From Saprospiraceae bacterium (lineage in GTDB: Bacteria; Bacteroidota; Bacteroidia; Chitinophagales; Saprospiraceae): DNA of 11,083 bases. Shown here in pieces: positions 1 to 7,340 of the stretch. The translations under genes and the position numbers were made by a program. Every line of letters begins with the position of its first letter. Position 1 is the stretch's first letter. The stretch is from NCBI GenBank assembly GCA_004297645.1, contig SCUG01000135.1, positions 1 through 11,083 of the forward strand, written 5' to 3'. The notes under the pieces are model-generated. The model saw only the letters and a program-made list of their open reading frames with translations. It had not been told where the DNA came from and searched no databases.

Positions 1-48
1 ACTAAGCCTATTTGGTACTGGCTGCATCCCGATTACCCAGATGGCTAA
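1..48 (+). CDS. Possible 3' end of an upstream gene (15 residues, partial)
   Basis: Reading from base 1, frame 1 is open and ends at TAA (46-48), giving the tail TKPIWYWLHPDYPDG. The aromatic-rich, non-repetitive tail looks like real protein. However, frame 2 is also open to a TAG at 56-58, so the choice of frame is not secure. Too little is present to name a family. It is followed by the nested inverted repeat at 97-222. Confidence 0.3.
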   Translation, partial: TKPIWYWLHPDYPDG

Positions 49-306
49 AGTTGAATAGCAAATGTCAAATGGACAAAACCTGGCGTTCAAAAGTATAGTA
101 ACGTGCGTAAAATAAGATGTGTGTTTTTTCGGTGGCTTCGCCGCCGAAAAAACACACCCTTGTTCTTTTTGAGGCCGCTGGAGGCGGCCTCAAAAAGAAC
201 ATCTTATTTCGAACACGTTACTTAACTGGAAATACGCAACGAGAATCTAAATTATCTTCCGCCTTTGTTTTCCACTCATTTTTAAATCATCAATAAAATC
301 TAACGT
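49..306. other. Intergenic stretch dominated by a nested inverted repeat
   Basis: Apart from the three-armed inverted repeat at 97-222 (listed separately), this interval holds only AT-rich sequence (about 223-306) between the repeat and the stop codon of the minus-strand MBL gene. I see no ORF, tRNA or recognisable promoter here. If the upstream plus-strand gene is real, this is a convergent 3'-3' interval. Confidence 0.5.
97..222. repeat. 126-bp three-armed nested inverted repeat (three-way junction)
   Basis: There are three stems. The outer stem pairs 97-105 with 214-222 (9 bp perfect) and 111-118 with 201-208 (8 bp perfect), separated by a 5-nt internal mismatch on each side. Arm 1 pairs 119-136 with 140-157 (18 bp, one G-T mismatch at 133/143, 3-nt loop TTC). 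Arm 2 pairs 161-178 with 184-201 (18 bp perfect, 5-nt loop TGGAG). Bases 158-160 join the arms. In both arms a T-tract precedes the GC core and an A-tract follows it. That is the reverse of an intrinsic terminator and is the same on either strand. The sequence shows the fold potential directly. Function is unknown: candidates are a mobile palindromic element (REP/MITE-like), a structured RNA, or a cruciform site. Confidence 0.85.
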
Positions 307-1314
307 TCAAAGGTAAAACTTCTCCCCCTCCTCTGCAATTCCAAACCCCTTCCCCACAACGTTCTTTTGCGCCTCGCTATTCTCCAACAACACCGGGTTG
401 GTATGGTTGAAATGAATAAAATGGACTTTGGCCTTTTCGAGTCCGGGCAAACTGCCGAAGATGCCCATGCTCTCGACGATGAATGGGTGCGGGATTTCGC
501 TCATGTCGCGGCCGGGTATTTCGCCGTTTTTAAAAAAAGAGCCATCGAGTAAGGCGTAATCCACTTCTTTCACCGCCGCCAAAATATCCCGCTTCCACAA
601 GTTCCATTTGTCGATGTCGGGGATATAAAGCAGCGTTTTCCCGGGGCCTTCTATTTTGTAACCTACCGTTTCCGAAAATTCATCCCGGTGCGGAACGGGC
701 ACCGGCACGATGCGCAAACGCTCATTCAGCACAATGGCCGAATCGGCATGCAGGGGGTGGATTTCGATGTTTTTCAGAGTCACCAATTGGCTCCACGGCC
801 CATTGTTTTCCAAAAAATAGTGCATCCGCGGCATGGCATACACTGGCATCTCTTTCGTTCCCATGGCCTCCCGGCCGAGGTGCATTAGCCCGGTGTAATG
901 GCCGATGTGGGCATGCGTTAGAAAAATTCCTGCCAGACTAACCGGCTCACCCGGCAATATATGCTCGAGCCGGTAAAGCTGGTCTTTGAAATCGGGTGTG
1001 GCATCTATCATCCACGCTTCGCCAGTCTCCGGGTCCACGACAGCTAAGCATGCCACCATCCGCCGGAGGGAGGGTACCTGCCATGCATTGCGGCAGCAGG
1101 CTTTCCTGCAACCGGCCTGCGGGTAGCCTGCATCCTGGGCTATGCCGAGCACCACGGCGAATGGCGTCGAAGGCATCACCCTGCCGTCATTCAATGTTTC
1201 CGCAGGACCTGCTTGTTGCGGCGAGCAGGAAAAAAGCACCACCGAAAACAAGAACAGCCTTGCTGCTGTTGTCAGTTGCCTTCGGCAAAAGGGCGTAAAA
1301 CAGAGGTGTGTCAT
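307..1314 (-). CDS. PqqB-like MBL-fold metallohydrolase, predicted lipoprotein
   Basis: A 335-residue protein, reading from the ATG at 1312-1314. The frame stays open upstream to 1395, but this start places a lipoprotein signal directly at the N-terminus: RR at residues 11-12, a hydrophobic run at 20-28, and lipobox LFSC with Cys30 as the predicted lipidated residue. The mature part opens with a PqqB-like segment (LGIAQDAGYPQAGC). The metal-binding motif is THAHIGHYTGL, giving His134, His136 and His139. The Asp of the usual HxHxDH motif is Gly here. Later metal-ligand candidates are the His in VPHRDEF (about 209), Asp in YIPDID (about 233), LLDGSFF (about 257) and the C-terminal HFNHTNP. The protein therefore resembles PQQ biosynthesis protein B, but no other pqq gene is present and a lipoprotein signal is atypical for PqqB. 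It is more likely an envelope hydrolase of unknown substrate. It is divergent from the sphingolipid block. Confidence 0.8.
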   Translation of the reverse strand: MTHLCFTPFCRRQLTTAARLFLFSVVLFSCSPQQAGPAETLNDGRVMPSTPFAVVLGIAQDAGYPQAGCRKACCRNAWQVPSLRRMVACLAVVDPETGEAWMIDATPDFKDQLYRLEHILPGEPVSLAGIFLTHAHIGHYTGLMHLGREAMGTKEMPVYAMPRMHYFLENNGPWSQLVTLKNIEIHPLHADSAIVLNERLRIVPVPVPHRDEFSETVGYKIEGPGKTLLYIPDIDKWNLWKRDILAAVKEVDYALLDGSFFKNGEIPGRDMSEIPHPFIVESMGIFGSLPGLEKAKVHFIHFNHTNPVLLENSEAQKNVVGKGFGIAEEGEKFYL

Positions 1315-1437
1315 CGGGACAATTTGCAGGTTGTGAGGTGTTCGCACAAAATAAGACAATCCGCCGGAATGCATCACTTCAATTTGGGCTGGCAAAATCT
1401 TTCACTGTGCTTTTCTCCAATAAAAGGCTGCACTTGC

Positions 1438-1445
1438 TAAATTTG
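1438..1445 (+). promoter_or_regulatory. Candidate Bacteroidota -7 box upstream of the PAP2/sphingolipid block
   Basis: TAAATTTG matches the TAnnTTTG -7 consensus of Bacteroidota sigma-ABfr promoters. I do not see a clear TTTG -33 partner at the expected spacing, so this is weak. It would give a leader of about 105 bases before the ATG at 1557. That leader contains a small hairpin, CCTGCC (1459-1464) with GGCAGG (1471-1476). Confidence 0.25.
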
Positions 1446-1556
1446 CGGGCTTTATTAACCTGCCCGCGCAGGCAGGAATTACGGCAACGTGGAGTTTGGC
1501 TTTTACCCATGAAGCCTGAATTTCGCAAAAACTGAAAAACCGGCAACCCGGACATA

Positions 1557-2477
1557 ATGGCCTTTGCACGATTTCCAAAGCAAGAAACTACCATCGTCCT
1601 CCTACTGACTGGCGTTTACGTGCTATGGGTCGGTTTGGTATTGGGGTTTCGGAGTGACCATTGGGTTTTTCTCTTGTTGTGCCTGGGGCTGTTTTTCGGG
1701 AGCCAGATGTCGAGGAAAATCGTGATGGCGTTGTTTTTTTTCGCACTGTATTGGGTCATTTACGATAGCCTGCGCGCTTTCCCAAATTACGCATTTAACC
1801 CGGTGCACATCGAGCAACCCTACGACCTGGAAAAATCCCTTTTCGGCTTTCAGTACGCGGGGCAATTGGTGACACCAAATGAATTTTTTACCCAAAACAC
1901 AAACCCGCTGGCAGATGTGCTGTCGGGCATTTTTTATCTATGCTGGGTGCCAGTACCGATGATGTTCGCAGTGTGGCTATTTTTCAAAGACAAGCGCATG
2001 CTGCTGGATTTTTCATTAACATTTTTGCTGACCAATATTTTGGGGTTTGCCCTTTATTATCTCTACCCGGCAGCGCCGCCCTGGTACGTGGCATTGTACG
2101 GTTTTGAGGAAAATTTCAGCATTCCGGGCAACGAAGCAGGGCTGGCCAATTTCGACCATATTCTCGGCGTATCGCTTTTCCACGGGATGTACGCCAAGAA
2201 CGCAAACGTTTTTGCAGCCATCCCTTCATTGCATGCTGCCTATCCGTTGGTTACTTTGTATTTTGGGATAAAAAAGCGGCTACGCCTTGCTACTTGGTTG
2301 TTTTTGGTAATTTTAGGCGGCATTTGGGTATCGGCTGTATATTCCGGCCACCACTATCTTCTCGATGTAATTTTGGGAGCACTTTGTGCCATTGCCACCA
2401 TTATTTTTTATGAAAAGGTTATCTTAATATCCCGCATCAATGACTGGCTGAAACGCTACGCAGAAGCGATACGTTGA
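1557..2477 (+). CDS. Aur1-like PAP2-superfamily membrane phosphotransferase (candidate ceramide headgroup transferase)
   Basis: A 306-residue integral membrane protein with about six or seven hydrophobic segments (near residues 11-31, 35-50, 55-72, 120-143, 151-170, 245-262 and 268-288). Three conserved blocks are visible. YPAAPPW (170-176) is the Aur1-type form of the first motif. IPSLHAAYP (222-230) carries His226. YSGHHYLLD (262-270) carries His266 and Asp270. His226, His266 and Asp270 match the catalytic triad of lipid phosphatases and phosphotransferases. The YPxAPPW and HHYxxD style is that of inositol-phosphorylceramide synthases (yeast Aur1, and the Bacteroides enzyme) rather than of soluble PAP2 phosphatases. 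The serine palmitoyltransferase gene starts 53 bases downstream, so transfer of a phospho-headgroup onto ceramide is a reasonable inference. The headgroup donor cannot be read from the window because no inositol-phosphate synthase or PI synthase gene is present. A plain lipid phosphatase is the main alternative. Confidence 0.8.
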   Translation: MAFARFPKQETTIVLLLTGVYVLWVGLVLGFRSDHWVFLLLCLGLFFGSQMSRKIVMALFFFALYWVIYDSLRAFPNYAFNPVHIEQPYDLEKSLFGFQYAGQLVTPNEFFTQNTNPLADVLSGIFYLCWVPVPMMFAVWLFFKDKRMLLDFSLTFLLTNILGFALYYLYPAAPPWYVALYGFEENFSIPGNEAGLANFDHILGVSLFHGMYAKNANVFAAIPSLHAAYPLVTLYFGIKKRLRLATWLFLVILGGIWVSAVYSGHHYLLDVILGALCAIATIIFYEKVILISRINDWLKRYAEAIR

Positions 2478-2530
2478 AAACCAACCACACATAAACATCA
2501 TTCATTCGCAACAGAAAATACAAGTAACAC

Positions 2531-3742
2531 ATGAACCTGCTTCAACAAAGAATGTCGAAATACGACGCTCCGCAGAAGGTGAAAGCCGCCGGAGTGTATC
2601 CCTACTTTCGGGTGATAGAGAGCGACCAGGACACCGTCGTCAAAATGAATGGCAAAGACGTACTGATGTTTGGCTCCAACAGCTACTTAGGATTGACCAA
2701 CCACCCCAAACTCAAAGAAGCCGCTAAAAATGCCGTGGACAAATACGGCTCCGGGTGCGCCGGCAGCCGTTTCCTCAACGGCACCCTGGACCTCCACATC
2801 AAGCTGGAAGAACAGCTCGCAGAGTTTGTCGGAAAAGAAGAGGCCATCGTGTTCAGCACCGGCATGCAGGTGAACCTCGGCGTGCTCTCATCGCTTCTGG
2901 GCCGCAAGGATTACATCGTCAACGACGCTGCCAACCACGCCTCCATCATTGACGGCACAAGGCTCTCATTTGCCACCTCCCGCAAATATGAACACAACAA
3001 CATGGAAGCTTTGGAGAAAACCCTCCAGCGCATCCAAAATGAAAAAACCTCCGAAGACCTGGCGCTCATCGTCATGGACGGCGTGTTCAGCATGGAAGGC
3101 GACATCGCAAAACTCCCGGAAATCGTGGCCTTATCAAAAAAATATGGCGCCAGTGTGATGGTGGACGACGCCCACGGCCTCGGCGTCATGGGCGACCATG
3201 GTCGCGGCACGGCCAACTACTTCGGCCTCACCAATGATGTGGACCTCATCATGGGCACTTTCTCCAAATCGTTGGCCACCATCGGCGGATTCATCGCGGC
3301 CAGCAAGGAGGTCATCAACTTTCTGAAACACAATGCCCGCTCACTGATATTCAGTGCCAGTATCGCACCCGCCAATGCGGCCGCTGTGATAGCAGCGCTC
3401 AACATTATCAAGAGCGAACCAGAGCGCATTCAGAAGGTGTGGGATAACGCTCGTTATGCCAAAAAACTGCTCGACGAACTGGGCTTCGATACCGGCCCCT
3501 CGAAGACCCCCATCATCCCGATTTACGTGCGCGATATCGACAAAACCTTCCTCTTTACGAAAATGGCACAAGACGAGGGGGTCTTCGTAAATCCTGTCAT
3601 TACACCTGCTGTGCCGCCGGAGGATACCCTCATTCGGTTCTCTCTTATGGCCACTCACACTTTTGAACAAATTGACACCGCCATTGACAAGCTGACCAAA
3701 ATTGCCAGAAAGTTGGATATTTTAAAAAAACAGGGAGTATAA
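2531..3742 (+). CDS. spt: Serine palmitoyltransferase (alpha-oxoamine synthase family)
   Basis: A 403-residue PLP enzyme predicted to condense L-serine with a fatty acyl-CoA (or acyl-ACP) to 3-ketosphinganine, the first committed step of sphingolipid synthesis. It is full length for the family and soluble, with no signal peptide. Key residues are visible. NHASIIDG at 135-142 carries His136, which stacks on PLP. VDDAHGLGV carries Asp212 and His215. The PLP Schiff-base lysine is Lys246 in GTFSKSLATIGGF. That FSKSLAT-GGF form is characteristic of serine palmitoyltransferases. 8-amino-7-oxononanoate synthase and 2-amino-3-ketobutyrate ligase have different residues around the lysine. BioF or Kbl is therefore less likely, and the neighbours (Aur1-like PAP2, GNAT acyltransferase, extended SDR) support sphingolipid synthesis. 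The next gene starts after 23 bases, suggesting one transcript. Confidence 0.9.
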   Translation: MNLLQQRMSKYDAPQKVKAAGVYPYFRVIESDQDTVVKMNGKDVLMFGSNSYLGLTNHPKLKEAAKNAVDKYGSGCAGSRFLNGTLDLHIKLEEQLAEFVGKEEAIVFSTGMQVNLGVLSSLLGRKDYIVNDAANHASIIDGTRLSFATSRKYEHNNMEALEKTLQRIQNEKTSEDLALIVMDGVFSMEGDIAKLPEIVALSKKYGASVMVDDAHGLGVMGDHGRGTANYFGLTNDVDLIMGTFSKSLATIGGFIAASKEVINFLKHNARSLIFSASIAPANAAAVIAALNIIKSEPERIQKVWDNARYAKKLLDELGFDTGPSKTPIIPIYVRDIDKTFLFTKMAQDEGVFVNPVITPAVPPEDTLIRFSLMATHTFEQIDTAIDKLTKIARKLDILKKQGV

Positions 3743-3765
3743 CCGGTGCAAAAAAGCTCATCGCC

Positions 3766-4881
3766 ATGGTTCAAATAGCGGAAGCCAACTCCAATAGGGA
3801 AGTAAAGAAATTCATCAAGTTCCCTTTCCGGCTTTACAAAAACAGCCCATACTGGGTACCCGATTTTGTGCAGGGTGACTTCATCACGCTGAAAAAAAAT
3901 CCGGCGCTTGAATTTTGCAAAACGAAGTATTTTCTCGCCAGAAAAGACGGGCAAATTGTTGGCAGAATCGCCGGCATCATCAACGAACTTGAAAATGAAA
4001 AAACCGGGAAAAAATTCGCCCGTTTCGGCTGGGTGGACTTTACGGATGATGCTGAAGTTCCGGCCGCGCTTTTCCGGGCTGTGGAGCAATGGGCAGCGAG
4101 CGAAGGCATGACCGCCATCCACGGCCCCCTCGGCTTTACCGACCTCGACAGGGAGGGGCTGCTCATCGAAGGCTTTGACAAATTAGGCACCCTCGCCACT
4201 ATTTACAATCATCCATACTACCAGGCGCATTTCGAACAAAATGGCTACTCAAAAAGCATTGACTGGGTGGAGTATGAAATAGAGGTGCCCGATACAGTGT
4301 CTGACCGCGTGAACGAATTTGCCAGGAAAATTGCCGAGCGCTACCATCTGCGCGAACTGAGGCCCCGCAAGGCCAAAGATTTCAAACCCTATATTCCGGC
4401 CATTTTCAGCCTTTTGAACCAAGCTTACCAGCACCTCTATGGGTTCGTCCAGCTCAATGACAAGCAAATTAAGTTATATTCCGACCAGTATTTCGGATTT
4501 ATCAATCCCGATTTTGTGTCTGTTATTTTGAATGAAGAAGACAAACTGGTGGGCTTTGGCATCACGATGCCATCTTTTTCGATAGCCCTGCAAAAGTCAA
4601 AAGGCAGGCTGTTTCCGTTCGGGTTTCTCCACTTGCTGAAGGCCATGAAAAAAAACGACCGGGCCGATTTTTACCTCATCGCCGTGGATCCGGCTTATCA
4701 GAAAAAAGGGGTGAACGCCCTTATTTTCAACAAAATCTGGAACAGCTTCATAAAATTCGGCATCAAGAAAATCGAGACTAATCCTGAACTCGAAACCAAC
4801 ACCGCCGTGCAGGCCATGTGGCAGGGCTACCACCCTCGAAACCATAAGCGCAGAAGGTGCTTCATCAAACAACTGAGCTGA
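3766..4881 (+). CDS. GNAT-fold acyltransferase, candidate bacterial ceramide synthase (bCerS)
   Basis: A 371-residue soluble protein with no signal peptide. The N-terminal half includes a region resembling a divergent acyltransferase core (KYFLARKDGQIVGRIAGI, about 64-81). Next come HGPLGFTDLDREGLLIEGF (about 119-137) and NHPYYQAHFEQNGYSKSIDW (about 148-167). The C-terminal half has a second GNAT-like core: KLVGFGITMP, then YLIAVDPAYQKKGVNALIF, an acyl-CoA-binding type loop. In Caulobacter, ceramide synthase activity is carried by a GNAT-like protein unrelated to eukaryotic CerS and encoded near spt. This gene sits directly between spt and a reductase-like SDR, 23 bases after one and 7 before the other. 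The inference is N-acylation of 3-ketosphinganine (or sphinganine). The family assignment is from memory of motifs and from context; a generic N-acetyltransferase cannot be excluded from sequence alone. Confidence 0.7.
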   Translation: MVQIAEANSNREVKKFIKFPFRLYKNSPYWVPDFVQGDFITLKKNPALEFCKTKYFLARKDGQIVGRIAGIINELENEKTGKKFARFGWVDFTDDAEVPAALFRAVEQWAASEGMTAIHGPLGFTDLDREGLLIEGFDKLGTLATIYNHPYYQAHFEQNGYSKSIDWVEYEIEVPDTVSDRVNEFARKIAERYHLRELRPRKAKDFKPYIPAIFSLLNQAYQHLYGFVQLNDKQIKLYSDQYFGFINPDFVSVILNEEDKLVGFGITMPSFSIALQKSKGRLFPFGFLHLLKAMKKNDRADFYLIAVDPAYQKKGVNALIFNKIWNSFIKFGIKKIETNPELETNTAVQAMWQGYHPRNHKRRRCFIKQLS

Positions 4882-4888
4882 TTTCTCC

Positions 4889-5875
4889 ATGAAAAAAATT
4901 CTCGTCACCGGTGCCAGTGGCTTTGTGGGCAGCTTCCTGGTCGAAGAATGTTTGCGCCGCAACCTTCAAGTGTACGCCGGTGTGCGCAAAACGAGTAGCC
5001 GCAAGTATTTGCAAGACGAACGCACCCGGTTTCTGGAAATGGACTTTTCCGATAAAAACCTGCTCAAAGAACAGATGCAACGCGAGCGCTTCGACTACAT
5101 CATTCACAACGCCGGGGTAGTGAGTGCTCCAAAGCTTGAAGACTACTGGCGCGTAAACTTCGAGTATCCAAAAAATCTCACCGAAGCCCTCGCTGGTTGC
5201 GCCCCTGCCAAATTTACCTTCATCAGCAGCCTCGCCGCCTACGGCCCAGCCAGCAGCGAAGACCTGACTGATTTCCTCAAAGAGGAAGACACTCCCAAAC
5301 CCATCAATACCTACGGTAAGTCCAAACTCGCCACCGAGCAACACCTCGCCGGGCTGCAAGATTTGCCCTATATCATCATCCGGCCGGCCGGCGTGTATGG
5401 CCCGAGGGAGCAGGAAATTTTCACCTTTTTCAAACTCCTCGACCGCCACATGGAGGGATACATCGGCTTCCGGCGCCAACACCTCACCTTTATTTATGTG
5501 AAGGACCTTGCGCGGGTGGTGGTTGATGCCACACTGTCGCAGCACACCCATAAAGCTTACTTTGTCTCCGATGGCCAATACTATTCACAATGGGACTTAG
5601 GCAAGGTTGCCAAAGACATCATCAAAAAGCCCACGCTCAGGTTTCATGTGCCGCTAACACTCGTGCGGGCGGTGGCCTGGCTGATGGAACGCATGGGAAA
5701 AGGCGACGGGAAATACCCTGCCCTCAACCTCGAAAAGGTGCGGATTCTGGAAAGTCTCAACTGGAAGTGCGACCTCCAGCCGCTGAAAGAAGATATGAAT
5801 TTTAAGCCGGAATACACCCTTGAACAGGGCATCGCCGAAGCTATTCAATGGTATAAAAAAGAGGGCTGGATGTAA
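4889..5875 (+). CDS. Extended SDR / NAD-dependent epimerase-like reductase, candidate ceramide (3-ketosphinganine) reductase
   Basis: A 328-residue Rossmann-fold protein. TGASGFVG at 7-14 gives the GxxGxxG nucleotide-binding motif of extended SDRs. HNAGVV at 73-78 follows the third-to-fourth strand region. Ser113/Ser114, Tyr142 and Lys146 (TYGKSK) form the catalytic Ser-Tyr-xxx-Lys set. IIRPAGVYGPRE at 163-174 is the usual substrate-domain entry. No signal peptide is seen. In Caulobacter (CerR), and in Bacteroides as I recall (BT_0972), an extended SDR of this type reduces the keto group left by serine palmitoyltransferase. Position as the last gene of spt-GNAT-SDR, 7 bases after the GNAT gene, makes this the preferred role. 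A sugar-nucleotide epimerase is the alternative, but no sugar-nucleotide genes are nearby. The stop lies 2 bases from the stop of the convergent arginine decarboxylase gene. Confidence 0.75.
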   Translation: MKKILVTGASGFVGSFLVEECLRRNLQVYAGVRKTSSRKYLQDERTRFLEMDFSDKNLLKEQMQRERFDYIIHNAGVVSAPKLEDYWRVNFEYPKNLTEALAGCAPAKFTFISSLAAYGPASSEDLTDFLKEEDTPKPINTYGKSKLATEQHLAGLQDLPYIIIRPAGVYGPREQEIFTFFKLLDRHMEGYIGFRRQHLTFIYVKDLARVVVDATLSQHTHKAYFVSDGQYYSQWDLGKVAKDIIKKPTLRFHVPLTLVRAVAWLMERMGKGDGKYPALNLEKVRILESLNWKCDLQPLKEDMNFKPEYTLEQGIAEAIQWYKKEGWM

Positions 5876-5877
5876 GG

Positions 5878-7278
5878 TCAGTACCCCAGAATATTGAGCA
5901 TTTCCTCTGGTTTTTGCTCCTCCCGGTACAGTTTGTCCACGATATTTCCTTTCGAATCTTTGTAAATCAGCACATGCTTGGGCGCCGGTATGAGGCAGTG
6001 TTTGATGCCGCCATAGCCGCTGAGTGCGTCCTGGTAGGCACCGGTGTGGAAGAACCCCAGGTAAAGGGGTTCTTTGTCATTTTTATCAATGATGGGAAGA
6101 TATACCTGGCTCTCGTGAATTTCGGAGTTGTAATAATCGGAGTTGTCGCAGCTCAGGCCGCCGATGTTAACGCGCCGGTATTCGTTTTGCCATTTGTTGA
6201 CGGGCAACAGAATAAAGCGCTCGCCGATGCTCCAGCTATCAGGGATGGTGTTGATGAGGGAATTGTCAATCATGTACCAAACCTCGGCGTCATTTTGCTG
6301 CTTCTGGTCAAGAACGGAAAAAATGAGGGCGCCGCTTTCTCCGACGGTGTACTTTCCAAACTCGGTGAAGATGTCTGGCTCCGGGATGCCTTCTTCCTGG
6401 CAGGCATTGAGGATGAGTGTGACGATTTCCTGCACCATGTAATTGTAGTCGAACTCCGACCCCAACGAGTTGCGGATAGGCATGCCCCCGCCGATGTTTA
6501 AAGCCGTCAGGGTTGAGCACACTTTTTTTAGCTGGCAATATAACTTGACGGCTTTTTTCAGCTCCCCCCAATAGTAAATTGAATCCTTGATGCCGGTATC
6601 CACAAAAAAGTGAAGCATTTTCAGGGAAAACTTACCGTTGTTTTTGAGTTTCTCCTTATAAAATTCGACCACATCGCGGCCGTTGATGCCGAGCCGGGAA
6701 GTGTAAAATTCAAAATTCGGCTCCTCATCGGTAGCTACCCGGATGCCAATACTGCACTTTCCTTTCACCTGCTCCTGGTAATATTCGAGCTCCTGCTTAT
6801 TGTCGAGTATCGGCAGCACCCCTTTAAAACCGTCGTTTATCAGCCCGCATATTTTGGTGGCATACCCGGCGGTCTTAAAACCATTGTTCAGAATGATGAC
6901 CTTTTTGTCTATCCACTTATTTTGATACAATTTTTTAACGAGGTCAATGTCAAAAGAAGAGGACGTCTCCAGTTCAACCCCATGGCGCAACACCTCTTTG
7001 AGGACGTAACTGAAATGACTGCTCTTAGTGCAATAGCAGTAGTGATATTTTCCTTTGTAGCCAATGGCTTTCCTGGCCTTGTTGAACAGGTTCTTCGCCT
7101 TTTTAATTTGCATACCAATCTTGGGCAAGTAGGTGAGCTTGAGCGGCGTCCCGTATTTGTCTATCAAATACCGGAGTGGTACCCCATTGAAAATGAGATT
7201 CCCCTCCTCAATATCGAAGCCCTCCTGCGGAAAATAGAATGTCTGGTCTATAAGGTCGAAATAGCGGTTTTTTATCAT
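5878..7278 (-). CDS. speA: Arginine decarboxylase, Bacteroidota-type short PLP fold-III enzyme
   Basis: A 466-residue cytosolic enzyme predicted to convert L-arginine to agmatine, the entry to polyamine synthesis. It belongs to the alanine-racemase-fold (group IV) decarboxylases. The PLP lysine is Lys85 in YCTKSSHF. The glycine-rich phosphate-binding loop is NIGGGMP (261-267). EFGKY at 306-310 corresponds to the EPGR-type PLP-binding segment. The substrate-site cysteine is Cys377 in GLSCDNSDYY. It is much shorter than the approximately 630-residue E. coli SpeA and lacks its inserted helical domain, as I recall for Bacteroidota homologues. Diaminopimelate or carboxynorspermidine decarboxylase are related alternatives, but the YCTKSS and SCDNSD forms favour arginine decarboxylase. 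The gene is transcribed towards the sphingolipid block, with 2 bases between the two stop codons. Its upstream side faces the structured region shared with murQ. Confidence 0.82.
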   Translation of the reverse strand: MIKNRYFDLIDQTFYFPQEGFDIEEGNLIFNGVPLRYLIDKYGTPLKLTYLPKIGMQIKKAKNLFNKARKAIGYKGKYHYCYCTKSSHFSYVLKEVLRHGVELETSSSFDIDLVKKLYQNKWIDKKVIILNNGFKTAGYATKICGLINDGFKGVLPILDNKQELEYYQEQVKGKCSIGIRVATDEEPNFEFYTSRLGINGRDVVEFYKEKLKNNGKFSLKMLHFFVDTGIKDSIYYWGELKKAVKLYCQLKKVCSTLTALNIGGGMPIRNSLGSEFDYNYMVQEIVTLILNACQEEGIPEPDIFTEFGKYTVGESGALIFSVLDQKQQNDAEVWYMIDNSLINTIPDSWSIGERFILLPVNKWQNEYRRVNIGGLSCDNSDYYNSEIHESQVYLPIIDKNDKEPLYLGFFHTGAYQDALSGYGGIKHCLIPAPKHVLIYKDSKGNIVDKLYREEQKPEEMLNILGY

Positions 7279-7332
7279 TAAGCGGTAATTGTTTTAACGC
7301 CGAAAGGAGGCAGGGCCCAAGATTAGAGCGGA

Positions 7333-7340
7333 CAAAAATA
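7333..7340 (-). promoter_or_regulatory. Candidate -7 box for speA
   Basis: Read on the minus strand, TATTTTTG fits the Bacteroidota TAnnTTTG -7 consensus, about 55 bases before the speA ATG at 7278. A clear TTG -33 element is not visible, so the call is tentative. The box overlaps the left outer arm of the nested repeat at 7334-7437. Confidence 0.25.

Noticed and set aside
119..201. The two hairpins as rho-independent terminators
   Set aside because: Both have a T-tract before and an A-tract after the GC core on either strand, the opposite of an intrinsic terminator. A strong termination role is not supported.
1315..1395. N-terminal extension of the MBL gene to an ATG at 1395
   Set aside because: It would bury the lipoprotein signal at residues 47-57; the internal ATG at 1314 gives a standard lipoprotein N-terminus.
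4865..5578. 237-codon minus-strand frame opposite the SDR gene
   Set aside because: It is antisense to a clear Rossmann-fold gene with intact motifs and shows no recognisable domain of its own; it is a shadow of the codon bias.
5914..6501. Plus-strand frames opposite speA (195 and 223 codons)
   Set aside because: They lie wholly within the arginine decarboxylase gene, which has PLP and active-site motifs; no independent evidence of coding.
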